DNA of 57,023 nucleotides, taken from the NCBI RefSeq assembly GCF_900156515.1, contig NZ_FTNU01000016.1:1-57023 (forward strand). The letters are read 5' to 3'. The number at the start of each line of letters is the position of its first letter. Position 1 is the first letter of the stretch. This DNA comes from Moraxella cuniculi DSM 21768. Its GTDB lineage: Bacteria; Pseudomonadota; Gammaproteobacteria; Pseudomonadales; Moraxellaceae. The notes beneath the pieces are model-generated. The model saw only the letters and a list, made by a program, of their open reading frames with translations. It was not told the DNA's origin and ran no database searches. Positions 46,632 through 55,267 of the stretch are shown here, piece after piece. Both the position numbers and the translations under genes were made by a program.

Positions 46632-47125
46632 GATTGGGACTCCAATAATTCAAATGTACCTAGCTCAACATCCATACTGGTTTTTAAAAAAAGTTCTTCG
46701 GTATAGGGGGTGAGTTTTAAAATTCCTTGAATCTGTACAGCCAATAAACGATGAATATTCATTTCATTAAGTAAGATTTTTACTTTAATAGAGTTGGAGT
46801 CTAATCTAGGCTCAAAATTTTTAAGGCAATCAGCAATGGACTGCTCAAGCAAAGTCCAATCAATATCGGATAAATTACTCCCAGAAAAGGCGGGAATACC
46901 GAAATTTAATGTGGATAAAGATACTTGTCCATCGGCCAGATTATAATCAAGGTGGCTTTGGAAATTTGTGGTGTTTAATAAAAAAAGTATGTCTCTTAGA
47001 ACAGAGTCTTTATACAGTTGAGTATTAAATTTATTTGTAGATAAAACATCCGATCGTTTTTTAGGTTCAAAATCTGTTAATCTATCAAGTAGTGAAGGCA
47101 ATAAAAAGTCTTGTTTCTTTGACAT
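46628..47125 (-). CDS. tssE: T6SS baseplate protein TssE (gp25-like)
   Basis: A 165-aa gp25/lysozyme-fold baseplate protein that links the wedge to the sheath. It starts LLPSLLDRLTDFEPKKRSD, has the LRDILFLLNTT and LDYNLADGQVSLSTLNFGIPAFSG blocks and ends with the ILKLTPYTEELFLKTSMDVELGTFEL strand region. AAGGTGC precedes the start. A long stem-loop (47151-47184) separates it from hcp. Confidence 0.92.
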   Translation of the reverse strand: MSKKQDFLLPSLLDRLTDFEPKKRSDVLSTNKFNTQLYKDSVLRDILFLLNTTNFQSHLDYNLADGQVSLSTLNFGIPAFSGSNLSDIDWTLLEQSIADCLKNFEPRLDSNSIKVKILLNEMNIHRLLAVQIQGILKLTPYTEELFLKTSMDVELGTFELLESQS

Positions 47126-47150
47126 AGAAGATGCACCTTAATTGATAGAA

Positions 47151-47184
47151 ATAAAAACCTAATTTTAAAAAATTAGGTTTTTAT
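47151..47184. terminator. 16-bp stem-loop between hcp and tssE
   Basis: ATAAAAACCTAATTTT (47151-47166) and AAAATTAGGTTTTTAT (47169-47184) are perfect inverted repeats with a 2-nt loop. On the minus strand it follows hcp and ends in T residues. It probably terminates part of the transcription, giving more Hcp and sheath than baseplate and ATPase. Confidence 0.82.
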
Positions 47185-47204
47185 TGAAAATAAATTGCAG
47201 ATTA

Positions 47205-47687
47205 TTATGCAGTTTTATTTTCTTTGATGTTGAAAGCCATTTGAACTTCGGCACCTTTTGTGCCTTTGTCGCTTTGTTCCCAGTATTGGTTTCTGACTTT
47301 TGCAGCCTGGAAAGAGTATTCAATAATTAGAGCCTCATTTTCGTTGGCACCAATAAATTTAACACCAGTAATCAAGACATCCTCTAGTGTGGTTCTTGAG
47401 TATTCAATCTGAGTACCACCAGCTTTACATACTGAAATCTCAACTTTTGCCAAATGTTGACCTGTGGCACAGTTTTTTAAGATGGTTGGAGCTGCTTTGT
47501 CGATTGCTGTGGTTACTTTTAAGTCATTAAAATTAACCTTTCCAGTACCGCCACCGCCACCAGTGTGCATGGAGCCTGGCTGTTCTGCTCCCCAACTAAA
47601 ACTTTTTACATCGGTCCAGTTTTTGTGATTGGCGTCTCTAGATTCGCCGTTCACACCCTCAATTCGCATAAACATATCTAAGGCCAT
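47205..47687 (-). CDS. hcp: T6SS tube protein Hcp (TssD)
   Basis: Hexamers of this 160-aa protein stack into the T6SS inner tube and are exported. MALDMFMRIEGVNGES at the start, DVKSFSWGAEQPG, and the beta-barrel strands ending EVQMAFNIKENK match Hcp. A GGGGG turn follows SMHTG. It sits between tssC and the stem-loop, with TAGGAG before the start, as expected for the most abundant product. Confidence 0.96.
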   Translation of the reverse strand: MALDMFMRIEGVNGESRDANHKNWTDVKSFSWGAEQPGSMHTGGGGGTGKVNFNDLKVTTAIDKAAPTILKNCATGQHLAKVEISVCKAGGTQIEYSRTTLEDVLITGVKFIGANENEALIIEYSFQAAKVRNQYWEQSDKGTKGAEVQMAFNIKENKTA

Positions 47688-47713
47688 GACAAACTCCTAT
47701 TGTATTGGCAAGG

Positions 47714-49210
47714 TTACACTTTTTTTGCTGAAGGTAGTTTTGACACAAGTCGCAAGGATACTGTCAAACCTTCAAGTTGATAATGGGGTTTTAAGAAGAA
47801 TTTAGAGGTGTAATAACCAGGGTTGTCTTCCACTTCTTCTACAACCACCTCAGCAGAAGCCAGGGGCTTTCTAGCTTTTGTTTCTTGTGTTGAGTTGATA
47901 GGGTCGCCATCAACATAGTTCATAATCCAATCATTCAACCATGTCTCCATTTGTTCCCTATCCTTGAAAGAACCTACTTTATCGCGCACGATGCATTTAA
48001 GGTAGTGAGCAAATCTAGAGCAGGCAAACAGGTAGGGTAGTCTTGCTGATAATTTAGCATTGGCAGAAGCATCAGCATCATAGTACTCAGCGGGTTTGTG
48101 TAAAGATTGAGCACCAATAAATGCAGCCATATTAGAGTTCTTGCGGTGAACAAGAGGCATGAATCCTAGATTGGCAAGTTCGGCTTCACGTCGGTCACTA
48201 ATGGCAATCTCTGTTGGGCATTTGGCATCCACGCCACCATCATCAGTTGGGAAGGTGTGATAGGGGAGGTTTTCAACCAAACCACCTGACTCTACGCCAC
48301 GAATTGCGGTGCACCAACCATATTGTTTAAAAGAACGGTTAATATTAACAGCCATTGCATAGGCGGCATTACTCCATGTATACTTATTGTGGTTTGCACC
48401 AGCTGTGTCTTCTTCAAAATCAAACTCATCAACAGGATTTGTTTTTGCACCGTAAGGCAGTCTTGATAAAAAGCGTGGCATGACTAATCCAACATAACGA
48501 GAATCATCCGACTCTCGCAAACTTCTCCAAGAATCATATTCTGTGTTTTGGAATATCTTTGTTAGGTCTCTAGGGTTGGTAAGTTCTTGCCAGCTTTCCA
48601 TTTGCATAAGTTCAGGTGAAGCACCTGCAATAAAAGGACAGTGTGATGCGGCAGCAATTTTTTGCACTCCTTGTAAGATCTCAATATCAGGAGCACTATG
48701 GTCGAAATAATAATCGCCAACCAAGCAACCGAAGGGCTCACCCCCAAATTGTCCATACTCTTCTTCGTAGATGCGTTTGAATAAAGGGCTTTGATCCCAG
48801 GCAACGCCCTTATATTTTTTGATGTTACGCGAAACCTCTTTTTTGCTAATCGGCATAAATTTAATTTTTAGCAAGTGGTCTGTTTCTGTGTTGGTCACTA
48901 AATGGTGTAATCCACGCCAAGAACCCTCAAGTGTTTGGAAGTCTTTATGATGGATAATGGTGTTGATTTGCTCCGACAACTTACGATCTATCTCAGCAAT
49001 CATTGCTTCAATTGTTTGATAAGCGTCATTTGAAACAATCAAAGAATTCTTAAGAGCCTGTTCAGCTAATGTGGACACAGCTTGATTGACAGCAGATTTT
49101 GCTTCCTCTGTCTTGGGTCTAAATTCTTTTTGCAGTAATGATTCAAATTCGCTTGTTATGGCAACTTGTGTTGCTGTTTGATTCTCTTGAAGTAATGATT
49201 CTGACTTCAT
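47714..49210 (-). CDS. tssC: T6SS contractile sheath large subunit TssC (VipB)
   Basis: The 498-aa large sheath subunit, which forms the contractile tail with TssB. Family blocks are visible throughout: LEGSWRGLHHLVTNTETD, FGCLVGDYYFDHSAPDIEIL, FIAGASPELMQMESWQEL, RSLRESDDSRYVGLVMPRFLSRLPYG, and the C-terminal PGYYTSKFFLKPHYQLEGLTVSLRLVSKLPS. It follows tssB by 33 bp and precedes hcp by 26 bp. Confidence 0.97.
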   Translation of the reverse strand: MKSESLLQENQTATQVAITSEFESLLQKEFRPKTEEAKSAVNQAVSTLAEQALKNSLIVSNDAYQTIEAMIAEIDRKLSEQINTIIHHKDFQTLEGSWRGLHHLVTNTETDHLLKIKFMPISKKEVSRNIKKYKGVAWDQSPLFKRIYEEEYGQFGGEPFGCLVGDYYFDHSAPDIEILQGVQKIAAASHCPFIAGASPELMQMESWQELTNPRDLTKIFQNTEYDSWRSLRESDDSRYVGLVMPRFLSRLPYGAKTNPVDEFDFEEDTAGANHNKYTWSNAAYAMAVNINRSFKQYGWCTAIRGVESGGLVENLPYHTFPTDDGGVDAKCPTEIAISDRREAELANLGFMPLVHRKNSNMAAFIGAQSLHKPAEYYDADASANAKLSARLPYLFACSRFAHYLKCIVRDKVGSFKDREQMETWLNDWIMNYVDGDPINSTQETKARKPLASAEVVVEEVEDNPGYYTSKFFLKPHYQLEGLTVSLRLVSKLPSAKKV

Positions 49211-49243
49211 AATTGCTGGACCTTACATTACATTGTGTTTAAA

Positions 49244-49789
49244 TTATTCTGTTTTTGTGTCATTACCATCACGGTCGTTGGTTTTTGCACCGGCAGCGAG
49301 AGATTTTAATAACTCACTGTCACCAAGAGCTTTGGCAATTAATTCCTCGGCACCAGCCTTGCCATCCATGTAGGAAAGCAGGTTTGAAAGCTGTTTTCTA
49401 GCTTCTAAAAGCTCTTTTAAGGGTTCAACCTGTTGGGCAATATTGGCGGGTGAGAAATCTTCCATTTTTTCAAACTCAAGCTCAACATTCAACTGACCAT
49501 CATTTGTTAGGGTGTTTTCAACATGATAGGCAACGCGAGGTTTGATTGCTTTTAATCTGTCATCAAAATTGTCTACATTAATTTCTAAAAACTCTCTTTC
49601 GTTTAAATCGGCAACAGGTACATTGGATTTGCCTGCTAAATCAGACATGACACCCATGACAAAAGGAAGTTCAACCTTTGTTTCTGAGCCATACATCTCA
49701 ACATCATACTCAATCTGAACTCTAGGAGCTCGATTTTGAGCGATGAACTTTTGACCTTTATGGCCTTTATATGAACTATTATGAGACAT
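49244..49789 (-). CDS. tssB: T6SS contractile sheath small subunit TssB (VipA)
   Basis: The 181-aa small sheath subunit. The family blocks are RVQIEYDVEMYGSETKVELPFVMGVMSDLAG, EREFLEINVDNFDDRLKAIKPRVAY and VELEFEKMEDFSPANIAQQVEPLKEL. It is the first gene of the structural operon, behind a near-consensus promoter. The C-terminal 20 residues are acidic and variable, as usual. Confidence 0.96.
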   Translation of the reverse strand: MSHNSSYKGHKGQKFIAQNRAPRVQIEYDVEMYGSETKVELPFVMGVMSDLAGKSNVPVADLNEREFLEINVDNFDDRLKAIKPRVAYHVENTLTNDGQLNVELEFEKMEDFSPANIAQQVEPLKELLEARKQLSNLLSYMDGKAGAEELIAKALGDSELLKSLAAGAKTNDRDGNDTKTE

Positions 49790-49821
49790 GATAAACCACC
49801 AGAATACAAAATTTTCACTAA

Positions 49822-49850
49822 ATATTAGCGGTATTAAGAACGTTTGTCAA
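49822..49850 (-). promoter_or_regulatory. promoter of the T6SS structural operon
   Basis: On the minus strand: TTGACA (49850-49845), 17-bp spacer and TAATAT (49827-49822), about 30 bp before the tssB ATG. A sigma70-type match this good argues for substantial basal expression and against strict sigma54 dependence. Confidence 0.82.
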
Positions 49851-49992
49851 TTATTTTTACGCTTGTTTTTATACAAATTGAATTGGTCAGCCTCATCCTA
49901 AACTTGACTCATAATAGTTGATATTTTTATGACTATAAATCAATAAACCACCATGATACCTCTTGCCCTTGGCTGATTTTTAATGATGGTAT

Positions 49993-50343
49993 CTACGAGC
50001 TACGATCTGCAATAAATGATTGTATATTATCAACAAATATTTCCAAACTCTTCTTCCAAGTGATTTGGTTATTTTTTATAAAATATAAAGATATATTTTT
50101 ATTTTCCATCAGTTCACAGCCATAACTATCCTCTATGGGGAGAACGCCATCATCACTTAATCCATAAAACATTATTGTAAATGTAAGAAGTGGATTATAT
50201 ATATGGCTTATAACCCAGTATTTTGAGACATCATGTTCATTACCATCTATCTCATTATCAATTTTAAAATTTTTCTTATAAAGCTCATTTCTAATATCAC
50301 TAATGTGTTTATGCATCATGGGTTCCAAATTAAAATTTAGCAA
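49993..50343 (-). CDS. putative immunity protein of the orphan Rhs toxin
   Basis: I do not recognise a named family. The 116-aa protein is soluble-looking, acidic to neutral, with alternating strands (YWVISHIYNPLLTFTIMFYG) and a C-terminal helix. Its start overlaps the end of the rhs gene by 7 bp, the position where Rhs immunity genes stand, so a role as antidote to the Rhs C-terminal toxin is the likely reading. A start at the Met pair about 8 codons further in (50319) is also possible. Confidence 0.65.
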   Translation of the reverse strand: MLNFNLEPMMHKHISDIRNELYKKNFKIDNEIDGNEHDVSKYWVISHIYNPLLTFTIMFYGLSDDGVLPIEDSYGCELMENKNISLYFIKNNQITWKKSLEIFVDNIQSFIADRSS

Positions 50344-52286
50344 TTTATTGATAATTTTTTAGGTAGGGTTATGCCAATATTTTGCAAATATTTAGAGTTT
50401 ACACCCTCCTGCATATGTGTATATATTCTAGTTTTTGATAAATTTGAAGAAGTAAATACAAACAAATCTTCTCCAACTTTGGTAATGTGAGCCAATTTGG
50501 TCATTTTATTATGTCTAAATTTGACTTTAATCTGACTACAATGTAGATGTTTTTCTGCAACTATCCTGTATTGGGTTGGATTAAGTCCATTACCATGCCT
50601 TCTTGCATGATCACCAAAAAGACCAAAAGAAATTTTCTTTTTCAATCCTAACGGATCCACCCACCCAATCGGATTCGGAGCATAAGCAAAGACATTATTA
50701 CCGCCTAATAATCCTATTGGATCACGGCTAATAAACATCCCCACATCACTATCATAATAGCGAAATCTATTGTAATGCAATCCTGTTTCAATGTCTAGGC
50801 TTTGACCTTGAAAACGGATAGGCTGTAATTCGTGTTCTAGTATAGCACAATTATTTAAAGACTTCTCTTTATAATAACTTTGATAAGACCCACCCCAAGC
50901 ATAATCATACCCAAGCCAAACAACTTTCCCATTTTCATCCGTCAATTCCTGCGGTGTTCCCAAATGGTTGTTATGGTAGTGATAGATTTTGAAGGTCTCT
51001 TGGGTTTTATCGCTTTCTATTGTGTTTCTAGCTTGAACAATCCTTGAAACAGGCTCAAAACTGTCTTGGTCATAGATGGTGGTAAAGATGTGCTTGTCTG
51101 TGTATTCTTGCAGTTGCCTGTTGCCTTCCCACAGCATTAAGGTGGTTTGATGCTGTGTCTTTTGGGTTTTGGACAAATGCAGTAAAGTGGTTGGATAACG
51201 AACTAACTGACCGTTTTGATTGAGTTTGTTTAATCTTTCAACCTTTGAGTTTTTGGCGATGCGTCGTCCAAAGGCATCGTAGTGGTATTGGGTGGTGGTT
51301 TTGGTGATGGTTAAGCCTGTGTCTTCAAGGGTGAGTGTTTTGGCTAGTTCATTATTGCTGTTGTAGCTAAATTCAATAGACTTACGATAACCAACCAATC
51401 CATTTTGGGATTGAGCGATTTGATTGCCTTGTTTGTCTATGGGTGTCTCTGTCTTGGTCTTGATATTGCCATGACTGTCATAGGTGTAGCTTATCTGTTT
51501 GTTTTGGCTGATGAGGCTTGTGGGTCTTTTGGTTTTGGGATGGATGCCAGTTAATGTGTGTCTTTGTTCTTGCTTATTCTGTGTGTTTTGTTGTGCTTGT
51601 GCGTTTGCATTGGGCAAAGGCACTCTGTTTGATGCAGGGTCAAACCCAAAGACTTCGGTATGTCCTGTGTGTGCTTGGTGGTCAGTGAGTTTATGCTCTG
51701 TCAAACGCCCCACTTTGTCATAGATGTATTGATGGGTGCGGTTAAACCTTTGTGCTTGGTTTGGGTGAGCTTGACCCATTGGAACATTTCTTGTTTGTTG
51801 TCCAAGCCTTGTACTGGTATTTAACTGTGTCAGCTGTCCTTTTTTATCATAGCGATAAAAGGCTTGTTTGATGATGTGGTTTGGGCTACTGGTGTGAGAT
51901 TGGGTCAGTCTTCCCATCACATCATAGTCAAAGGCGGTGTGGTGGGTTTGACTGTGTTGTCTTAACACTTCTTGGTGTAGGCTGTCTTTTTGGCTGTGGC
52001 GAAGTTCGTGAATGTTGCCTTGATTGTCTGTTAGGCTTTGGTTATACAGATGTCCTGAGCCATAGTATAGGTTGTTTAGGGTGGTGCCATCAGGTAGGGT
52101 GGTACTGATGCGATTGCCCAGCTCGTCATAGCTGTGAGTTAGGGTTTGGCTGATGATGTGTTCGGTGGTTTGCTTGTGATGTCTGGTTAGGGTCTCACAG
52201 ATGAGATTGCCTGCTTTGTCGTAGTCTAAGATGGTGGTGGCTTTGTGGCAGATGAAATAATCAATCTGACAGACTACATTTGTCTG
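50337..52286 (-). pseudogene. 5'-truncated Rhs gene with intact toxin tip
   Basis: The frame is open from 52286 and carries RHS/YD repeats (YDKAGNL, YDELGNRIS, YDVMGRLTQ, YDKKGQLTQ and others), the core end motif DPIGLLGG...PNPIGWVDPLGL and a 100-residue C-terminal tip. There is no ATG near the start; GTG at 51968 is the first plausible internal start, giving 543 aa. A full Rhs is 1300 or more aa, so the N-terminal two thirds (PAAR, shell and most repeats) are missing. The tip (HARRHGNGLNP...RIYTHMQEGVNSKYLQN) looks like a small RNase-type toxin but I cannot name its family. Likely an orphan tip left by recombination, possibly still expressed or a reservoir. Confidence 0.8.
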
Positions 52287-52290
52287 TCAG
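52266..52290. repeat. hairpin at the 5' boundary of the truncated rhs
   Basis: CTGACAGAC (52266-52274) and GTCTGTCAG (52282-52290) form a perfect 9-bp stem with loop TACATTT, exactly where the RHS reading frame ends. It may terminate the upstream immunity gene transcript or mark a recombination junction. Confidence 0.6.
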
Positions 52291-52317
52291 CTCTCTCGCT
52301 TTATTGTAGTAAACGAA

Positions 52318-53289
52318 TTAATCAAAAATTGGGCTAGATATTTGTACTCTTAATATTTCATTCTTAAAGGTGCTAAACAAAACATGCATACTAAAATCAT
52401 CAAAATCCCACACAGCATAGCCATCATTGACGTCAACATCTATTTCTCTGGGTTCTTGATTGATTTTATTTAATAAAACTTTTGGACTGTCATCAAAGCG
52501 AATATCAAAAGGGAGCAATCCCTGCCAACCCACCGAATCCATTTCACGATTGGCATAAAAGCTAATGCCTTGCAATAATGGCTCGCCTGTTTGGTTGGCG
52601 ATGTGTAGTTTTAGACCATAGCTTTCGGTCAAGTCTATTTCATCATCTTCATTAGCTTCTGTGAGTGCATCATCATCCAAATGCCCCTGCCATAGATTGA
52701 TAAAATCAGGATTGGTAATGGGTTGATATAGATGTTTGGCAAGTGTGATAAAATCTGGCGGTGCGATGTCTTTTGGGGTGGGTAATGGCGGGTTCTTAAG
52801 ATGAAATACAATACGCTCTACCAATTGTGTCTCTTCATTGTAATTCATGGTGAGTAGATAATCATCAAATTCCCAAACATCGCTTAGGGCGGATTGTCTG
52901 CGAAAGCCTATGGATGTTTGCATTTTGGCTAATACTGCGGTTCTGTCATCTTGCCAAGTGATTTTATTGGGCAACTCGCCAACATAAGGGGCGACATCAT
53001 CAAAACCACAATAAAAATACACCTGTGCCAGTATCGCCCCTTCTGAATACCACGCATAATAAGGCTTGCCTTCGTGATAGGCTCTGTCGACAAACCCAAT
53101 CTCCACCCCTTTTCTTCGTACCAATACCCAATCATAGACATCTCGCTCATCTTCATCGTCAAAATCAGGCTTGCCATAAGTTGCTAGGGTGTTTTCTAGC
53201 AACTCTATGACGGTGCGGTCTTCGCTATCACGACCCAAATGGTCTAATAGCAAAGGATAGAGTGAGATGGGATTGGTTGGGGTGGTCAT
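52318..53289 (-). CDS. double-domain immunity-like protein
   Basis: The 323-aa protein is acidic and appears to contain two related domains: residues about 45-165 and about 195-320 share the order of a strand, F/Y-x-x-x-D...V, G-x-LP-x-x-I, D-x-x...VL-x-K, and a W-x-F-DDY/F-type motif (VWEFDDYLL, VWDFDDFSM). The N terminus (LLLDHLGRDSEDRTVIELL) matches the LGRSExDPEVI motif of the next gene upstream. It has no signal peptide. It is predicted to neutralise a T6SS toxin, perhaps one no longer encoded nearby. AAAGGAAA precedes the start. Confidence 0.65.
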   Translation of the reverse strand: MTTPTNPISLYPLLLDHLGRDSEDRTVIELLENTLATYGKPDFDDEDERDVYDWVLVRRKGVEIGFVDRAYHEGKPYYAWYSEGAILAQVYFYCGFDDVAPYVGELPNKITWQDDRTAVLAKMQTSIGFRRQSALSDVWEFDDYLLTMNYNEETQLVERIVFHLKNPPLPTPKDIAPPDFITLAKHLYQPITNPDFINLWQGHLDDDALTEANEDDEIDLTESYGLKLHIANQTGEPLLQGISFYANREMDSVGWQGLLPFDIRFDDSPKVLLNKINQEPREIDVDVNDGYAVWDFDDFSMHVLFSTFKNEILRVQISSPIFD

Positions 53290-53349
53290 TGTTGTTTTTC
53301 CTTTTTAGTTGTCATTAAAAGTTTGAGATGATGTATTGGCTTATGAGTA

Positions 53350-53451
53350 TTATGTCTTTTTGGTTTTTTTGAAAATGCCAATCACTTCTGGGTCGTGTTC
53401 AGAGCGACCTAAAATATTAACAAGTTTTTGAAAGATTTCGGTGTGGTTCAT
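53350..53451 (-). pseudogene. 33-codon remnant of an immunity gene
   Basis: ATG overlaps the stop of the preceding immunity gene as ATGA (53451-53448) and reads MNHTEIFQKLVNILGRSEHD, then PEVIGIF, a short Lys-rich tail and TAA. The first 27 residues align with the N terminus of the 53448-53945 protein (SIFDSLVSLLGRSENDPEVIEMF). It is the broken first segment of a duplicated immunity gene. Confidence 0.75.
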
Positions 53452-53945
53452 ATTTTTATATCCAGTTTTTTTAAATCAAAATCAAAAATTAGCCTGTATG
53501 CAATTTCATTAACAAGCCCCCATTCATCAAAACTCAAAAGAATAACGATATTATCCTTAAGCCAAAAAAATTTTCTCAAAAATTTTCTCTCATCAAAATA
53601 ATCTCCTAAAATTTCTTTTGCCCTATCTAATGAAATCCCAAAAGAAACTCCAAAAGGAAAAATGATGGGTTCTGTGGCTGTTGTTCTTTGAATATGTGAA
53701 ATGCCAGAAAAAACCAATTCTTTTTCATTTAGTTTATCCCTATTTTCAAGCATAGGTAAGGCTTCTTGAAGTTTTACACCTAAATGCAATTTAGGGTCAT
53801 TTAACTCTATTAAATACCCATCTTCCGAGCGTTTTGGTCTTTTTAGGGGAAATTTTACCCCTAATTGTGTAAACATTTCTATCACTTCTGGATCATTTTC
53901 AGAGCGACCAAGTAGAGATACAAGTGAATCAAAAATACTGTTCAT
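53448..53945 (-). CDS. putative T6SS immunity protein, single-domain
   Basis: The 165-aa protein lies 6 bp after the nuclease effector gene, the normal place for its antidote. It starts with the LVSLLGRSENDPEVIEMFTQLG motif and has a domain with FPFGVSFGISLDRAKEILGDYF and FFWLKDNIVILLSFDEWGLVNEIAY, related to each half of the 323-aa protein downstream. No signal peptide is seen, so it acts in the cytoplasm, consistent with a nuclease target. No named Imm family is assigned with certainty. Confidence 0.7.
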   Translation of the reverse strand: MNSIFDSLVSLLGRSENDPEVIEMFTQLGVKFPLKRPKRSEDGYLIELNDPKLHLGVKLQEALPMLENRDKLNEKELVFSGISHIQRTTATEPIIFPFGVSFGISLDRAKEILGDYFDERKFLRKFFWLKDNIVILLSFDEWGLVNEIAYRLIFDFDLKKLDIKI

Positions 53946-53951
53946 ACAAAG

Positions 53952-54917
53952 TTACCTTTTCTGCTTGCTGAAAGTTTCTAAAATATTTTCCAACATTCTA
54001 TCATAATCTGCGTTAGTTTTCTTAAGTATTTTGTTGGTTTCTGTCCTGTATTTTTTAGCACAGCCTTTGTCGTATTTACCAATCTTATCTCTCATTGCTT
54101 TGATGTCTCGCTGAGCTGCTCCTGCTAAATCATTGGCATCTTTTTGGATTAGGTTCTTATTTTTATTACCGTAAGTCGGACTTGCATCTTTGTGGGCTTG
54201 CTTGGGGATGGCGATTGTCCAACCTGCATCATCAATAGCTTTAGCTTCTTCTTTAGTTAACTCATCACCCTTTAATTCCGCTGCACGCTTTTTAAGTGCC
54301 GCTTTAGACGGTATATGGTCTCTGTCATATTTATTATCACCTGTTGATTTTTTTAAATCTTTGTAAGTACCAGATTGACCGCATTTTAACTTGGGTTTGG
54401 GCTTAACCGTACTATCTTTCTGCGTCTTCTTTTGGGGTTTCTTGTTATTACTAGTCTTTGCAGGTTTTGGTTTTTTGTTATTTAACTTTTGTTTATTTAG
54501 CTCTTCTTTAGCTTCATTTAAGACCTTTTGAAGCTTGTTAGCAATGGTTTTGTTGGGGATTTTTTTGATGACTGTTGCTTGTAGGCGATTGATAACCCCC
54601 AAGTATTTATCAATGTCTTTGATGACCTTCGCCCCCTTGCCAGCATCACCAATAATAGGAATGGCACTAAATAAGTCAAACAAGGCTCCCGCAAAATCCC
54701 CACGGATAGCAGAGATTGCAGCATTAACTAAATCAGCACCAATGCCCAAGCCTGGTAAGAAACCCAATAAACCAATCAATGCTTGTAAGTCATCCAGTTC
54801 CTGCTTGGTTAAAGCTGGATTGGCTTTTTTGGCAGATTTATTGGTGGGTTTGGTTTGCCCAACCGCTTTACCGGTTGTATTACCTTTCTTTCTAGGTGCT
54901 ATCCCCATATATCTCAC
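53952..54917 (-). CDS. predicted T6SS nuclease effector
   Basis: The 321-aa protein begins with a basic, Thr/Lys/Ala-rich leader, then a Gly-rich hydrophobic segment (LLGFLPGLGIGADLV...GALFDLFSAIPIIGDAGKGAKVI, about 48-97) typical of the pre-toxin region of polymorphic effectors, a Lys/Pro/Gln-rich linker (135-180), and a C-terminal domain starting CGQSGTYKDLKKS with motif DRDHIPSKAALKKR (near 200). A paired Asp-His in that setting suggests an HNH/AHH-like nuclease. The start overlaps the DUF4150 gene as ATGA, so the tip and effector are co-translated. Its immunity gene follows 6 bp later. Family assignment is tentative. Confidence 0.75.
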   Translation of the reverse strand: MRYMGIAPRKKGNTTGKAVGQTKPTNKSAKKANPALTKQELDDLQALIGLLGFLPGLGIGADLVNAAISAIRGDFAGALFDLFSAIPIIGDAGKGAKVIKDIDKYLGVINRLQATVIKKIPNKTIANKLQKVLNEAKEELNKQKLNNKKPKPAKTSNNKKPQKKTQKDSTVKPKPKLKCGQSGTYKDLKKSTGDNKYDRDHIPSKAALKKRAAELKGDELTKEEAKAIDDAGWTIAIPKQAHKDASPTYGNKNKNLIQKDANDLAGAAQRDIKAMRDKIGKYDKGCAKKYRTETNKILKKTNADYDRMLENILETFSKQKR

Positions 54918-55267
54918 CCATTCATCCGGAATTTATCGTTGTGTCGGATGACATATTTGCCATTTGCTTTGACAGTTTTGCTGTGAGTCTTGGGGTAGCA
55001 TTTACCACCCACCGTACCACTTTTGATACCTTTACCAACCCCTGCTTGGTCACCTAGGGTTTTGATTGCATAGCTTTTGTCATAAACAACCACCGAATGA
55101 CCATTGGCTTTGACGCTTTTGATAACTTTGGCACTGTCGGTTAATTTAGCAATCACAGGATAGGGTACAGGTATCATGCTGCTGCCTATGGGTGTCTTAC
55201 AGACATCGGGCAGGTTAGAGATAATAAGCCAACCTTGTTGTTTTCTTGCGACAACTTCACGACTCAT
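54914..55267 (-). CDS. DUF4150 PAAR-like spike tip
   Basis: A 117-aa PAAR-like protein that caps the VgrG spike and carries the effector behind it. The repeated short strands KTPIGSSMIPVPYPVIAKLTD, GHSVVVYDKSYAIKTLGDQAGVGKGIKSGTVGGKC and TVKANGKYVIRHNDKF match DUF4150. AAGGAGAG precedes the start inside the end of the DUF2169 gene. It overlaps the effector by four bases. Separation of tip and effector into two proteins differs from fused PAAR-effectors. Confidence 0.82.
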   Translation of the reverse strand: MSREVVARKQQGWLIISNLPDVCKTPIGSSMIPVPYPVIAKLTDSAKVIKSVKANGHSVVVYDKSYAIKTLGDQAGVGKGIKSGTVGGKCYPKTHSKTVKANGKYVIRHNDKFRMNG

